Shown: piece by piece, positions 1 through 8,695 of the stretch | Layout: each line of letters opens with the position of its first letter | Numbering within the stretch: position 1 is the first letter of the stretch | Assembly: GCA_963695835.1 (NCBI GenBank) | Contig: CAVOHR010000001.1 | Location: forward strand, 186,001 to 250,000 | DNA length: 64,000 bases | Source of the DNA: VRUE01 sp963695835 | GTDB taxonomy: Bacteria; Actinomycetota; Thermoleophilia; Solirubrobacterales; 70-9 | Reading direction: 5' to 3' | Program-made: the position numbers and the translations under genes | The notes under the pieces: generated by a model | The model's database searches: none | What the model was told of the DNA's origin: nothing | Seen by the model: the letters and a program-made list of their open reading frames with translations, nothing else

Positions 1-183
1 TCCGACTACTCGAGCGCGCGACGCTTCTCGCCACTCGACAAGCTCGTCTACTCGACCGCGGCGCGCGACGCCGAGCTTGCCGGGCGGGTCGAGGACTTCG
101 GCACCCGCTCGATTGGCGGTATCGCCGGCGCCCGGCGGATGATCGCCCGGGCCGCCTTGGTGCGGCTTGGGTTGGCCGGCTGA
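1..183 (+). CDS. C-terminal fragment of an uncertain, possibly FAD-dependent oxidoreductase
   Basis: The window opens inside a plus-strand reading frame of 60 codons that ends in TGA. The visible part contains LDKLVYSTAARD and VEDFGTRSIGG, a pattern I loosely associate with the tail of FAD-dependent oxidoreductases or monooxygenases. The nucleotide-binding domains would lie upstream, outside the window, so the function is a guess. Base composition is GC-rich at third positions, as in the neighbouring genes, which supports real coding. Confidence 0.4.
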   Translation, partial: SDYSSARRFSPLDKLVYSTAARDAELAGRVEDFGTRSIGGIAGARRMIARAALVRLGLAG

Positions 184-532
184 GTTTGACAGTGCAGGGG
201 CTTAAGTATCCCGCGAGGTGTCAGGCGTGGAGGATCTGAGTACGCCCTCAGTTCGTCGAGCGGCGACGAACTTGAGCGGCCGAGCCGCCAGTCCAAGCCG
301 TCCTGAGAACCCAAGGTTCCACCTCCGGCGGTGAGGACGAAAGCGGAATAGAGGACTTACGCGGCCACTGATGAGTTCGACCGCGGCTTGGGGATCGAGT
401 AACCACCTCACCCGTCGCGCAGATCACGATCCCGCTTTTCGCATCTCGCGCGAAGGGGCTGCGACCGACGTCTACTGGACCGGCTCATTTTTGCGTCATC
501 GCGCATGTAGCCTGACTACCGAGAGCTACTTT
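184..532. other. Intergenic stretch, no gene recognised
   Basis: This roughly 350-base gap separates the fragment at the window edge from the convergent metallophosphoesterase gene. Short open frames here have no family resemblance. I see no tRNA, strong hairpin or repeat. Confidence 0.5.
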
Positions 533-2950
533 TCAGCTGGCAAATGACTCGATTTCATATTTCTCTCCGTCTTCGCTGTAATAAACCGCTTTCCCGTTGG
601 CTCCGTCGAGGTCAATGACGATAAATCCGAGCTTTTCCCACTTTAGACTCTGGCCGTCAACTCTCGGGGTTTTCGGTTGGAACTTTACCCGTGGCGCCCA
701 TACCCACCGCTTCGGCCTCAGCCATGCCGCAAGTTTTCTGCCGGAATCCACGATGAACTGAAAAGCTCCGGTAAAGGTGAAGACGTGAGAACGAAGCTCT
801 GGCACGCCACCGTTGCCGATGCAAACGGGACAAGGCACGCCACGATATTCGTCATATACAAACGCACGATGCTCATGGCCCCAGAACCAGGCATGTATAA
901 GCTCGTCCTTACATGCCTGGGCGGTCTTTTCCCTGATCCCGGGTCCAACACTGGCCTGTGCGCGGGAACTCCCCAACTGATGATGGCTCAGCAGGATCGT
1001 CTTGCGAGCCGAAGCAGACCCATGCGAATCGCTCTTGGGAGACCTGAGCCACTCGTTGAGTTTCGGCAGTTGCCGCTCGTCGAAGTCATTGTCCACGTAA
1101 GCGCTGTCCAGTCCGATGATCTGCCAGTGATTGTTGAAGATGCGGAAGAAACTAGTTCCGTTCTGATGCTTAAAAGCTCCATTTGACGAGATCAACCCGA
1201 AGTAGCCGTGCCCGCCCGAATACATGTCGTGGTTACCGTTGAGGTTCCATGATCGTGCCTTCGGCTCGCTCTGGCTGGCGGGCCAGTACTTCAGAAAGCG
1301 GCGCTGGTACTCGTCCGGCTCCCCGCAGTAGTACACGTCCCCGAGGTGGATCAAGTGGCTTTCGTCATGCGAGCCCTCTGTGAGGGCCCCCTCGATCTGC
1401 TGTGCAAGGGCCTGGGCCCTCGGCGTTCCGGTCGCCCAGTCGGAAAACAGCACAATACGCACACGCTCCTTCATTGGCAGTTCGCAGGGGTCATCGCCGA
1501 AGTCGTGCTTGCGCTCGAGCGTCCGCAGGCCGCCCTCCACCACCGTCTTGATCCACTCCCAGTCGTTCGGGCCGAATTGCGCGAAAAGCTCGTCGCGACT
1601 GGTCTCGCCCACTTCAAGTTCCTTGCTGGCAAGACGAGCCTCAAGCGCGGACTGCACGTGATTGAGATAGATGTCATGCGGAAGGAACGCCGCTTTCGAC
1701 CCGCCCCGCCAGAGGCCAGCGTACCGGTAGGCCAGGCGCGTCAGTGGCTTGCGACCAGTGAGCGCCCGCGTCTTGGTGGCGCGGTCGATTCGTTTCCACA
1801 CTTCTCGAGCGGCGGCACGCGTCGTGCGTGCGTCGGTCGCGCGCGCGACCGGCACGGGCTGGTCCGTGCTGGGTGGAGCGACGTAGGTAGCAGGCACTAT
1901 CGGGTCGGTCACTGCGACCGTGATCGCGGCATCCAACTCAGCCTCCCATAGGGGACCTGAAAGCTTGGCGCTCAGCTTCGACAAGGTTGGCGACGCCGTT
2001 TTCCAAGATATGCCTAGGGCAGTGGCAATACTGGCCAACCCACCGACCACTCCTCCGAGCAAGATGGCCACCAGGCCGCCGATCAAGAGGACGGTCACCA
2101 GGGAGACAAGTATCCAGAATCTCTTGACAAAACTGACGGTCACCTCTGCGGCATCTGAAACAAGCTCCTCACCTGCCTGGATGTAGGTGGTGGTAGTCAG
2201 CAGGTCTCGGGCATCCTTCTCGCCCGTCAAGATCGCACGCCAACGCTCGCCCTGGCGGCGCAGTCGACGGGCGAAGTCGGCATGCTCAATTTGTGTCCAT
2301 GGTCTCTGGCGCGCCCAGCTCTGCCAGTACTCCAAAGACCCAGCAACCGCCTGGCCGGCATGGTCGGGAAGGGCTGACTTTAAATCCAGGCACCAGGCGA
2401 TCAGCTTCCCTAGGTGTTTCTCGGCCAGACGGCGCTCCAAGGCTTGGCGGTACCCTGGAGTATCCCCCAGCGGTGATTCGCGCGAGAGCTCGAACAGGGC
2501 CCGGCCAAGGCCGTATCCCTTCCCAAGGCGAAAATCGGCTACCGTCAGTGCGCTCAGGAGTTCGACGTGGAGTCGGCCACAATCGTTGTTCGGCACGATC
2601 CCCTGCTTCGCGCTTTTGCGAACCTCGTTGTTCAGCCTCTTAAGCTCTTCGTCCCCGGTCGCTGAAGCAAGGAGATTGAGGCCGCGCGAGAGCTGCGCTA
2701 CCCGCAGTTTGTTTCTGTCCTTCGGCCCGAGCTTTCCGACCCCGGGCAGATTCAGTTCTGTCGCTGTGGGTCTTGGACTCGGAGTTGGCTCTACCTGGTC
2801 GACGTCAGCGTGGTCCTGGTGAAAGAGCTCGGCCATCTGCCAGCCGAGTCCCACAGCCGCGCATATTTGAGTTCGCCGCTCTTCGTCTGGGTCTACCGTT
2901 GATCGACTCATGTACGACATCCCATCAGTAGCTGTGGCCGCTACTCGCAA
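533..2950 (-). CDS. Membrane-anchored calcineurin-like metallophosphoesterase
   Basis: This is a large protein of about 805 residues. The C-terminal third is a calcineurin-like phosphoesterase domain. It shows FSDWATG near residue 502, GDVYY at 537-541, GNHD at 572-575, then LLSHHQ and WFWGHEH, which supply most two-metal ligands. The first motif reads D-x-A rather than the usual D-x-H. A hydrophobic stretch at about 278-312 predicts a membrane hairpin or one long membrane segment. The N-terminal 270 residues look helical and I do not recognise them. The longest frame starts at TTG; ATG codons at 2920 and 2911 are alternatives, and none has a clear ribosome site. Substrate unknown; a nucleotide or phosphoester hydrolase tied to the membrane is an inference. 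It stands alone. Confidence 0.8.
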   Translation of the reverse strand: MRVAATATDGMSYMSRSTVDPDEERRTQICAAVGLGWQMAELFHQDHADVDQVEPTPSPRPTATELNLPGVGKLGPKDRNKLRVAQLSRGLNLLASATGDEELKRLNNEVRKSAKQGIVPNNDCGRLHVELLSALTVADFRLGKGYGLGRALFELSRESPLGDTPGYRQALERRLAEKHLGKLIAWCLDLKSALPDHAGQAVAGSLEYWQSWARQRPWTQIEHADFARRLRRQGERWRAILTGEKDARDLLTTTTYIQAGEELVSDAAEVTVSFVKRFWILVSLVTVLLIGGLVAILLGGVVGGLASIATALGISWKTASPTLSKLSAKLSGPLWEAELDAAITVAVTDPIVPATYVAPPSTDQPVPVARATDARTTRAAAREVWKRIDRATKTRALTGRKPLTRLAYRYAGLWRGGSKAAFLPHDIYLNHVQSALEARLASKELEVGETSRDELFAQFGPNDWEWIKTVVEGGLRTLERKHDFGDDPCELPMKERVRIVLFSDWATGTPRAQALAQQIEGALTEGSHDESHLIHLGDVYYCGEPDEYQRRFLKYWPASQSEPKARSWNLNGNHDMYSGGHGYFGLISSNGAFKHQNGTSFFRIFNNHWQIIGLDSAYVDNDFDERQLPKLNEWLRSPKSDSHGSASARKTILLSHHQLGSSRAQASVGPGIREKTAQACKDELIHAWFWGHEHRAFVYDEYRGVPCPVCIGNGGVPELRSHVFTFTGAFQFIVDSGRKLAAWLRPKRWVWAPRVKFQPKTPRVDGQSLKWEKLGFIVIDLDGANGKAVYYSEDGEKYEIESFAS

Positions 2951-3667
2951 GGTGGTCAGTGTGGAAGCAGTAACCTATAGCACTTCCCTGAACGCTCAGC
3001 TCCTAATTCCGCAAATTGGGAGATACGACCAGGAAGTCACTGATTTGCGAGGGTACGCAAGTCTTGGTTGGAGTGAACACTTCTCGACGCCCTGCAGACG
3101 ATCCCGTTAGTTTTCGTTCCGCGTGGATGCGAGCGCGTCGGCGACGCCGCTCACGCTCCTCCTCCGGACGAAGAGGAGAAGCCGCAGGCACCCTTCCAAG
3201 AGTGCTGCCCACGCGCGAAGCGGTAGCCGGGCGACGCCCATCAGCCGCCTACGACGCTCGGATTCACGATGGGTCTGCTTCCTACCTTCACTTGGCGCAC
3301 TGGCCTCCTCTCCGGAGAGCCGCGCGGCCCTCGGCGAGGCAGCGGTTTACCTTTGTGCACCGACCCGTTTACCGGCCTGTGATGCTGCCACCGCTCCGCT
3401 TAGCTGAAACGCCGCTCAGATGTTCAGCGAGGCGGGCAGTCGCGAGCCCGGCGTCGCCGGAGGCAGAGTGGCACGCCCCGAAGTAGACAATAACGTCCAG
3501 TGCGTTTGCAACCCTGCCCGGATGGCCGATTCGGCAGAGAAGACAGCATCGCTGGAGGTCTTTGAGGTCGCAGATTGCGACCTCAAACAGCGGCCGAGGC
3601 CGATGACATTCATCTTCGTCGAACCTCGGCGAACGATGGCGAATGGACCCGAAATTGGCGCTCTTCG
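2951..3667. other. Long intergenic region with one perfect palindrome
   Basis: About 700 bases without a convincing gene lie between hipA and the phosphoesterase gene. Short open frames on both strands have no recognisable motif. The only structured element I see is the 12-bp-arm palindrome at 3561-3587. This could be decayed sequence or could hold a small RNA; nothing else supports either. Confidence 0.5.
3561..3587. promoter_or_regulatory. Perfect 12-bp inverted repeat with 3-base centre
   Basis: The arms TTTGAGGTCGCA and TGCGACCTCAAA are separated by GAT. The element lies about 80 bases beyond the hipA stop. No T-run follows on either strand, so it is either a tail-less terminator hairpin for hipBA or a protein-binding operator. 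Confidence 0.5.
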
Positions 3668-4972
3668 TCAAACCGGTTTCGTGCGTGCTTGCGACGGTTT
3701 GGCGTCCAGGGGTTCGGAAAGCGCTTTTCGCAAACGTGCCGAGTGCTCTGCAACGACCTCGGCGATCCTGTCGAGGACCGGGCGATCCTGGAAATCAATC
3801 GGCAGCGAATGGCGCGCATCCTCCGAGGCAGCGAGGACGCGCTCGATCATCGCCACGGCCCGGCTCTCCACCAGGGTGGGTTTGACTTCGAGTTCGACCC
3901 CCAGGCGCCGAAGGTGTCGGCGGCGCAGATACCGCACCCGTTTCTCGCCGCCGTATTTCATCGCAAGGTCTCGGCTCGCTCCCTTGATCGCGGCGATCGA
4001 AAGGAGGTCGTAGAGCGGCGCCATGCGGATCGCACCGGGACCGTCGAGCAGCAGCGAGTAGTTCTTCGAGTGTGCGTCGTTGTTGCCGATCAGAAAGTTG
4101 AAGATCAGGGCGTCTAGGAACGCGATGATGTCGCGCGCAGGGGCGTCGGAATGGCGGTGTATCAGCTCTGCGCAATCGGCGATATTCGGCCCGCCCTCGT
4201 TTTCGTACTTGACGGCGGGAACGACCCCGAGCGCTTGGCAGAAGTCCTCTTGGTGAAACCGTCCGTCGGGTTTACAAGCCTCGTCGCGGTCGTAGCGGTC
4301 GACGAGCAAGTACTCGCAACGGTCGGCGGCGCGCGGCTCGGCTCGGGCGACATCGAGGCCTGCGTGGGCGGCCAGCATCATGCAGAAGGCCTCGTTGGCG
4401 ACGGCGTCGGCGACGCCCGGAATCGGCGCCTTGACGATATGGGTGCTGGGTGGGTTTCCCGGGCTGAGACCGATCCGCTGCCCGTCGAAGAGAACGCCAA
4501 CCTTGTCTTGGGCCCCGGCGAGGGAGATCCGGAAGCCGGTTTCCTCATCGATCGTTCCCAGCAGGGGTCGGTCCGGGAGGTCCCTGAGGAAGCCTCCGAG
4601 TTGCCTCTCGTTGAGCCATCGTGGCGGGTGTTCGGCTTTGCCCGGCACCGGTCCGCCAACCGGTCCAACCGCGATAGCTCCCGCGCACTCTCCGCCGATC
4701 TCGGCGAGCAGCTGGAAGGGGTTGCGCGCCGAGACGTGGAGGGTTCGGGAAATCGCCTTGAGAAAGTCGCCCTCTGGCAGCAGTCCCTCGAAAAACGGTG
4801 CGCACTCATCGTGAGCGTACGGGCGTTTCCGCACCGGGAGGCTGAGCGAGATCGGGGGGCGCTCCGCCTCCACCCACTCACCGGCGTAGGCGAAGCCCAA
4901 CCGCGCCTGGGATCTCCGCTCCAGCCTGCCGGCACGATCGCCGTGAAGGTAGACGTCGAGAGTGTCGCTCAC
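3668..4972 (-). CDS. hipA: HipA-family serine/threonine kinase toxin
   Basis: The toxin of a type II TA pair; family members phosphorylate aminoacyl-tRNA synthetases or related targets to cause dormancy. The 434-residue protein has the HipA N-terminal subdomain, then the kinase-like fold. RISLAGAQDK places a serine at residue 150, equivalent to the autophosphorylated Ser150 of E. coli HipA. GNNDAHSKN near 297-304 is the catalytic loop with Asp299, and PLYDLL carries metal-binding Asp322. The GTG start overlaps the hipB stop by four bases (GTGA), so the two are translationally coupled. All key residues are present, so it should be active. The real target is unknown. Confidence 0.93.
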   Translation of the reverse strand: MSDTLDVYLHGDRAGRLERRSQARLGFAYAGEWVEAERPPISLSLPVRKRPYAHDECAPFFEGLLPEGDFLKAISRTLHVSARNPFQLLAEIGGECAGAIAVGPVGGPVPGKAEHPPRWLNERQLGGFLRDLPDRPLLGTIDEETGFRISLAGAQDKVGVLFDGQRIGLSPGNPPSTHIVKAPIPGVADAVANEAFCMMLAAHAGLDVARAEPRAADRCEYLLVDRYDRDEACKPDGRFHQEDFCQALGVVPAVKYENEGGPNIADCAELIHRHSDAPARDIIAFLDALIFNFLIGNNDAHSKNYSLLLDGPGAIRMAPLYDLLSIAAIKGASRDLAMKYGGEKRVRYLRRRHLRRLGVELEVKPTLVESRAVAMIERVLAASEDARHSLPIDFQDRPVLDRIAEVVAEHSARLRKALSEPLDAKPSQARTKPV

Positions 4973-5187
4973 CGCGTGCTCGCTTCGATCTGAATGCCGA
5001 GAGCGGCGAGGACGCGAAGCACGCCGTCGAGCTGGGCGGTCGTCTTGCCCCGCTCGAGCTCGCTGACGAAGCGCAGCGTGGTGCGGGCCACACCGGCGAG
5101 CTCGGTCTGGTTGAGGCCGAGTTCTTTCCGCCGCGCCCTGATCAGTGAGCCAACGTCTTCGGGGCTGTCTATCGGGACACGTCTCAT
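4969..5187 (-). CDS. hipB: HipB-type XRE antitoxin and repressor
   Basis: A 72-residue Cro/C1-type helix-turn-helix protein (LGLNQTELAGVART, then FVSELERGKTT) placed directly before hipA. HipB proteins bind HipA and repress the operon. Two palindromes related to the E. coli hip operator lie at the start codon and 48 bases upstream, so autoregulation is strongly suggested. The ATG itself lies inside or at the edge of the downstream operator. Confidence 0.92.
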   Translation of the reverse strand: MRRVPIDSPEDVGSLIRARRKELGLNQTELAGVARTTLRFVSELERGKTTAQLDGVLRVLAALGIQIEASTR

Positions 5188-5206
5188 TTTCCCGTTCGGG
5201 AGAAAA
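5187..5206. promoter_or_regulatory. Proximal hip operator O1
   Basis: The sequence TTTTCCCGTTCGGGAGAAAA is a near-perfect palindrome touching the hipB ATG. It shares the CCCG-N2-CGGG core with the distal site. Binding here would block transcription start or elongation. Confidence 0.65.
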
Positions 5207-5235
5207 TACGCCGCTTTGCGGTCGTAACAGGGTTT

Positions 5236-5253
5236 TTATCCCGTGCGGGATAA
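5236..5253. promoter_or_regulatory. Distal hip operator O2
   Basis: TTATCCCGTGCGGGATAA is a perfect 8+2+8 palindrome containing TATCC-N6-GGATA, close to the E. coli HipB consensus TATCC-N8-GGATA. Its centre is 48 bp from O1, about four and a half helical turns, which fits cooperative dimers on the hip promoter. Confidence 0.75.
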
Positions 5254-5348
5254 TTCTTGCGCGATTCGCCCAAGATAACGGCAAGGCCCTTTCGTCGCCA
5301 CTCGGGAGGATGTACAGCGAATCGTGTAGGCCATCGGTTCCTCGGGGC

Positions 5349-5741
5349 CTACCAGACCACCAGCGATCGCGGTCGATCGTGATCGCGAATCCCCCGATCC
5401 TTGGTCACGAGCCTCAGGCCGTGCTCGATCGCGGTGGCGTAGATCAGGCGATCGGCAGGATCGCCCGGGAACGAGGAGGGGAGGGCGACGGCGGTGTCCG
5501 CGATCGCCGCAGTCACGCCGATCGTTCGCAACTGCGCGGCGAGGCCCTGCAGCCAGGATCGAATCGGAACGCTCACGGTGATCCGCTCGTGCTTCGCCAG
5601 CCACGCCAGCTCGTACCAGGAGATCGCCGCAACGACGAGCTCGTCCGCATCTTCGAGGGCCCTACGCGCCCGGGCGCCGACGCGCTTCGGCTCCGCCGAC
5701 CACCAGTGAACCACGTGGGTGTCCAGCAGAATCGCGCTCAC
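5349..5741 (-). CDS. vapC: PIN-domain ribonuclease toxin (VapC family)
   Basis: A 130-residue PIN-domain protein. Acidic residues sit at the expected places: LLDTHV near the N-terminus, SWYELAW in the middle, and DPADRLIYATA near the C-terminus. The last motif and the length fit the Sll0205-like branch. Such toxins cut tRNA or rRNA in a metal-dependent way. It starts three bases after the stop of its antitoxin and is probably co-translated. It is an independent module from the neighbouring hipBA. Confidence 0.9.
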   Translation of the reverse strand: MSAILLDTHVVHWWSAEPKRVGARARRALEDADELVVAAISWYELAWLAKHERITVSVPIRSWLQGLAAQLRTIGVTAAIADTAVALPSSFPGDPADRLIYATAIEHGLRLVTKDRGIRDHDRPRSLVVW

Positions 5742-5744
5742 GGC

Positions 5745-5972
5745 TCAAGCGGCGTTCCAAGCCTCGCCAGTCGAGAACAGCTCCTCCTCCTCGACCGCGG
5801 TCATCGCTACACCCTCGAACGAGCCCTTGAGGGAACGCGCACCCGATGCGGGTACGAGGCGTGCGACCGGACGGCCATGCCTGGTGATCTCGATTTCCTC
5901 GCCGGCGGCGGCGTCGTCCAAAAGGCGAAGGATCCTTGCCTTCGCGTCAGTAGCGGTCACTTGCTTGGCCAT
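5745..5972 (-). CDS. vapB: Phd/YefM-type antitoxin of the VapC pair
   Basis: A 75-residue antitoxin with the Phd/YefM N-terminal DNA-binding fold (TATDAKARILRLLDDAA, then ITRHGRPVARLVP) and an acidic tail that would wrap the toxin. The ATG lies only six bases after a TATACT hexamer and no ribosome site is visible, so the mRNA is probably leaderless. Confidence 0.88.
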   Translation of the reverse strand: MAKQVTATDAKARILRLLDDAAAGEEIEITRHGRPVARLVPASGARSLKGSFEGVAMTAVEEEELFSTGEAWNAA

Positions 5973-5978
5973 AAGGTC

Positions 5979-5984
5979 AGTATA
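5979..5984 (-). promoter_or_regulatory. -10 box TATACT of the vapBC pair
   Basis: On the minus strand TATACT is followed by six bases and then the antitoxin ATG, placing the likely transcription start at the start codon. No good -35 hexamer is visible. Two GTATTCTC copies 13 bases apart lie further upstream at 6021-6041 and might bind a regulator. Confidence 0.5.
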
Positions 5985-6118
5985 GCGGCCAGAGAGCGGA
6001 GAGAGCGGGGTCTCGACGTAGTATTCTCACTTCGTATTCTCCACCATAGTCAGACACCCTCATGGCATAGCTGGGTAAGGTCAAGGCGGACTTGCCCACG
6101 TGTTGCGAGGCTCGCTTG

Positions 6119-7303
6119 TCAGTTCTCCGGCAAGGTTGGCGGTTCGATTGCGAGCGGGTCGTTGCGCCGCAGCCACTCGGCGAACAGGGGGTCGACTATC
6201 CGCCAGTCCGACCCCAAGCCCTCTACGACTCCGCGAGCGCGCAGGCGCTCCAGTGCCCGCTTGGCGGCATCGGGCCCACTCAACCCGTAGCGCGGTGGGG
6301 CAGTCCTGCTGCCGGGGGAGGCGCCGCTTGCCACCAGGAATAGGGCCTTGGCCCCATTGCCGTCGCTGTCCTCTCCCGCGAGCAAGCCATCGACGATCGA
6401 GCCGAAATCGGTGCTGTGTGAGCGGGTCGAAAGCAGCTGATCGAAGGCAGCCTGCACGGCGTCGCTGTCGACCCGTCCGCCGTCGTCGGTGGTCTCCCAG
6501 GTCTGCCAGGCAAGGTGCTGAGTGCGCTTGGGGTGTGCATCGGTCAATTCGACCAGGAGATCGGCTGCGCGCTCGTCGATCGGCTTGCCGGAGGCCTCGA
6601 AGGCATGCTCAAGAAAGGCCGCGAACGGCTCGGCGTCTATCGATGGCAGGGCGACATCATGGGTCTGGTCCCAGATCGGCTCGGTGTCGGTGTGGAGCAT
6701 CAGTTCGAGCTTCTCGCGCAGGCTTCCGGTGAGAAGCAGGCTGACTTTTCCTCCCGCCTCGGGCTCCATCAGCGCCGATCGGATGATGCTCAGCGGCTCG
6801 CCTGGGCAGCTGTTGAGCCGCTGGAACTCATCGAAGACAATCACGAGGCGGTCGGTCGCCTGGGTGAGCGCATGGAGCTGATCGTGCAGGATCTCGGCCT
6901 CATTGAGCGCCTGCCGCCCTCCACTGCGGACGCCGGCCGCGACGACGCCGAGGTTGATCCCGATGCTCTTCTCCAAACGCCTCCAAGCGTCGCCCGTGCG
7001 GCGGCGAAGCTGGCCGGCTGGGTGCCTGTCCAAGGCGTTCCTGATCGCGCCGATGAACGCAGGAAGGCTGATCGCCCGGCGGAGGTCGATACGCAGCATT
7101 TGCCACGGCGGCGCGTCCGCCTCATGGTCGCGTCCAAGCTCGCGGCGAAGTTCGAGGGTAAAGCTGGTCTTGCCGGTGCCCCGCGGTCCAAACAGGGCGA
7201 CGTGCGTGCCCGCCTTGAGCTGCAGGGCGGTTTCTCGTGCAAAGGACTCGCGAGGAACTCCATCCTCGATCGCGTACTCCCAGATGAAGGGGTTGAGCGG
7301 CAC
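6119..7303 (-). CDS. P-loop AAA ATPase of the archaeal-ATPase-like type
   Basis: A 394-residue ATPase. The Walker A motif GPRGTGKT lies at 39-46 and Walker B is LVIVFDEFQRL. A sensor-like SLLLTGS follows, then a winged-helix region with ALERLRARGVVEG and DPLFAEWLRR at the end. This layout is that of stand-alone AAA ATPases common in actinobacteria and archaea, whose roles are mostly unknown. Some act in DNA handling or defence. The GTG start is six bases after TACAAT, so the transcript may be leaderless. No partner gene is obvious; a radical SAM gene lies upstream on the same strand. Confidence 0.85.
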   Translation of the reverse strand: MPLNPFIWEYAIEDGVPRESFARETALQLKAGTHVALFGPRGTGKTSFTLELRRELGRDHEADAPPWQMLRIDLRRAISLPAFIGAIRNALDRHPAGQLRRRTGDAWRRLEKSIGINLGVVAAGVRSGGRQALNEAEILHDQLHALTQATDRLVIVFDEFQRLNSCPGEPLSIIRSALMEPEAGGKVSLLLTGSLREKLELMLHTDTEPIWDQTHDVALPSIDAEPFAAFLEHAFEASGKPIDERAADLLVELTDAHPKRTQHLAWQTWETTDDGGRVDSDAVQAAFDQLLSTRSHSTDFGSIVDGLLAGEDSDGNGAKALFLVASGASPGSRTAPPRYGLSGPDAAKRALERLRARGVVEGLGSDWRIVDPLFAEWLRRNDPLAIEPPTLPEN

Positions 7304-7309
7304 GGCAGC

Positions 7310-7315
7310 ATTGTA
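7310..7315 (-). promoter_or_regulatory. -10 box TACAAT of the ATPase gene
   Basis: TACAAT on the minus strand ends six bases before the GTG start. No Shine-Dalgarno sequence fits between them. The arrangement matches other presumed leaderless genes in this window. Confidence 0.45.
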
Positions 7316-7371
7316 CCCATCGGGCGCGACGCTATGTACTTGCCGTGCGAGTACAGTTGGCTGCGGGGAGG

Positions 7372-8589
7372 CTACATTTCTGCCGCTGGCAGCGCACCCT
7401 CGGCCAAATGCTCCCGACGAGCGCCTTGCCGTCGGTCGATCAGGGTGTGGACGCAGCCGGGATCCTCGCCGAGAGCGTCTCCACTGCTCGCATAGGCGCG
7501 AGCGCGCGATCCGCCGCAGAGATCGCGGTAGTCACAGATGCCGCAGTGACCGGAGAAGTCAGCGTCGCGGATCGATCGCAGCAGCGGATGGTCGCGATAG
7601 ATCGAGATGAAGCTCTGGTCGCGGACGTTGCCGAGCCGCAGGGGGAGGAATCCCGAGGGGTAGACATCGCCGTTGTGGGCGACAAACGCCACCCCCTTGC
7701 CATCGCGCGTCGCCACCGAGGGAGCGTGGAGTGGCGCCGTCGGCGCTCCCAGCTGGGCTCGAAGCCGGTGGCGCAGCGTCGCGTAGGTCTCCCCCAGCCC
7801 GAACTCCGTCTCCGGGTCCCCGGTATTCGCCCGCTTGCGCTCGGCAACGGTGCGGCGGAAGAACGGCGCCTCGACGGTGCGCACGACAAAGCCGTACTGG
7901 GCGGCATCGACGAGGAGGTGACAGACCTCCCAGTTGGTGCGGGGGTCGAGAGCCTCGGCGTCGACCCCCCGCCCCACATTGATGAGGAAGAAGACCTCCC
8001 AGACGTCGACGTCGGCCCGCTGGAGGAGCGCGGCGATGTCGGCAATCTCGTCAAGGTTGCGGCGCATCACCGTGGTATTGATCTGCACCCGGAAACCGTG
8101 GCGCTGGAGAAGAGCGATGGCGTCAAGGGTGGCCTCGAAGTGCCCGGGTATTCCTCGGATCCCCTCGTGCGTCGAGGCTTCCGCTCCGTCGAGGGAGAGC
8201 GAGGCCATCTTGACCCCGAGGCCATGGAGCTCCGTGAGGATCGCGGGCGTCAGCTGGGGCGTGACCGAGGGAGCGATGGCTACGGGAAGATCGAGGGAGC
8301 GGGCGTGAGCGACCAGGGTGGTGATGTCAGCTCGAAGCAGGCAGTCTCCCCCGGTGAGGATGAGGATCGGACGCGGCCTCCCCAGGCTTGCGAGCTCCTC
8401 GATGAAGGCAGCCCCCTCGGCGGTGGAGAGCTCACCCGGGGCAGCGGTGCGCTGCGCCTCGGCACGGCAGTGGAAGCAGGCGAGGAGGCATGCCTTGGTC
8501 ATCTCCCAGAAGACGAGGTGGGGCCGGTCGTCGAAGCGGGGGGTCACGGTGCCGCCCCGATCCAGGCAGGGAGATCTTGGAACATGCAC
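7372..8589 (-). CDS. Radical SAM/SPASM protein (TIGR04053-like)
   Basis: A 405-residue radical SAM enzyme. The 4Fe-4S motif CLLACFHC gives Cys34, Cys38 and Cys41. TGGD and SLSLDGAEAS follow the family pattern for SAM binding. A C-terminal SPASM region (CGICDYRDLCGG, later a lone Cys) would hold one or two extra clusters. The overall sequence resembles what I know as the TIGR04053 family, related to heme-modifying AhbC/NirJ and peptide maturases. Its substrate is not established. I see no short precursor-peptide gene next to it, nor tetrapyrrole genes. The GTG start is the first available; a later GTG near codon 15 is possible. Confidence 0.88.
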   Translation of the reverse strand: MHVPRSPCLDRGGTVTPRFDDRPHLVFWEMTKACLLACFHCRAEAQRTAAPGELSTAEGAAFIEELASLGRPRPILILTGGDCLLRADITTLVAHARSLDLPVAIAPSVTPQLTPAILTELHGLGVKMASLSLDGAEASTHEGIRGIPGHFEATLDAIALLQRHGFRVQINTTVMRRNLDEIADIAALLQRADVDVWEVFFLINVGRGVDAEALDPRTNWEVCHLLVDAAQYGFVVRTVEAPFFRRTVAERKRANTGDPETEFGLGETYATLRHRLRAQLGAPTAPLHAPSVATRDGKGVAFVAHNGDVYPSGFLPLRLGNVRDQSFISIYRDHPLLRSIRDADFSGHCGICDYRDLCGGSRARAYASSGDALGEDPGCVHTLIDRRQGARREHLAEGALPAAEM

Positions 8590-8695
8590 GGAACAGGCTA
8601 CAGGATGGACGGCCGAGTTTCCGCCATTTCAAGCGAAAACTACGCACGAGATCGGGCTCTCTCGCTCCCCGCGGCTCCCCCCGGTCCTGCCGAGC

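Noticed and set aside
3016..3486. Plus-strand ORF of 156 codons in the hipA-phosphoesterase gap
   Set aside because: It has no motif, start signal or neighbour relation, and its Arg/Pro/Ser composition is typical of chance frames here.
8590..8695. Short precursor peptide for the radical SAM enzyme
   Set aside because: The gap has no short frame with a ribosome site or a Cys/Gly-rich core.
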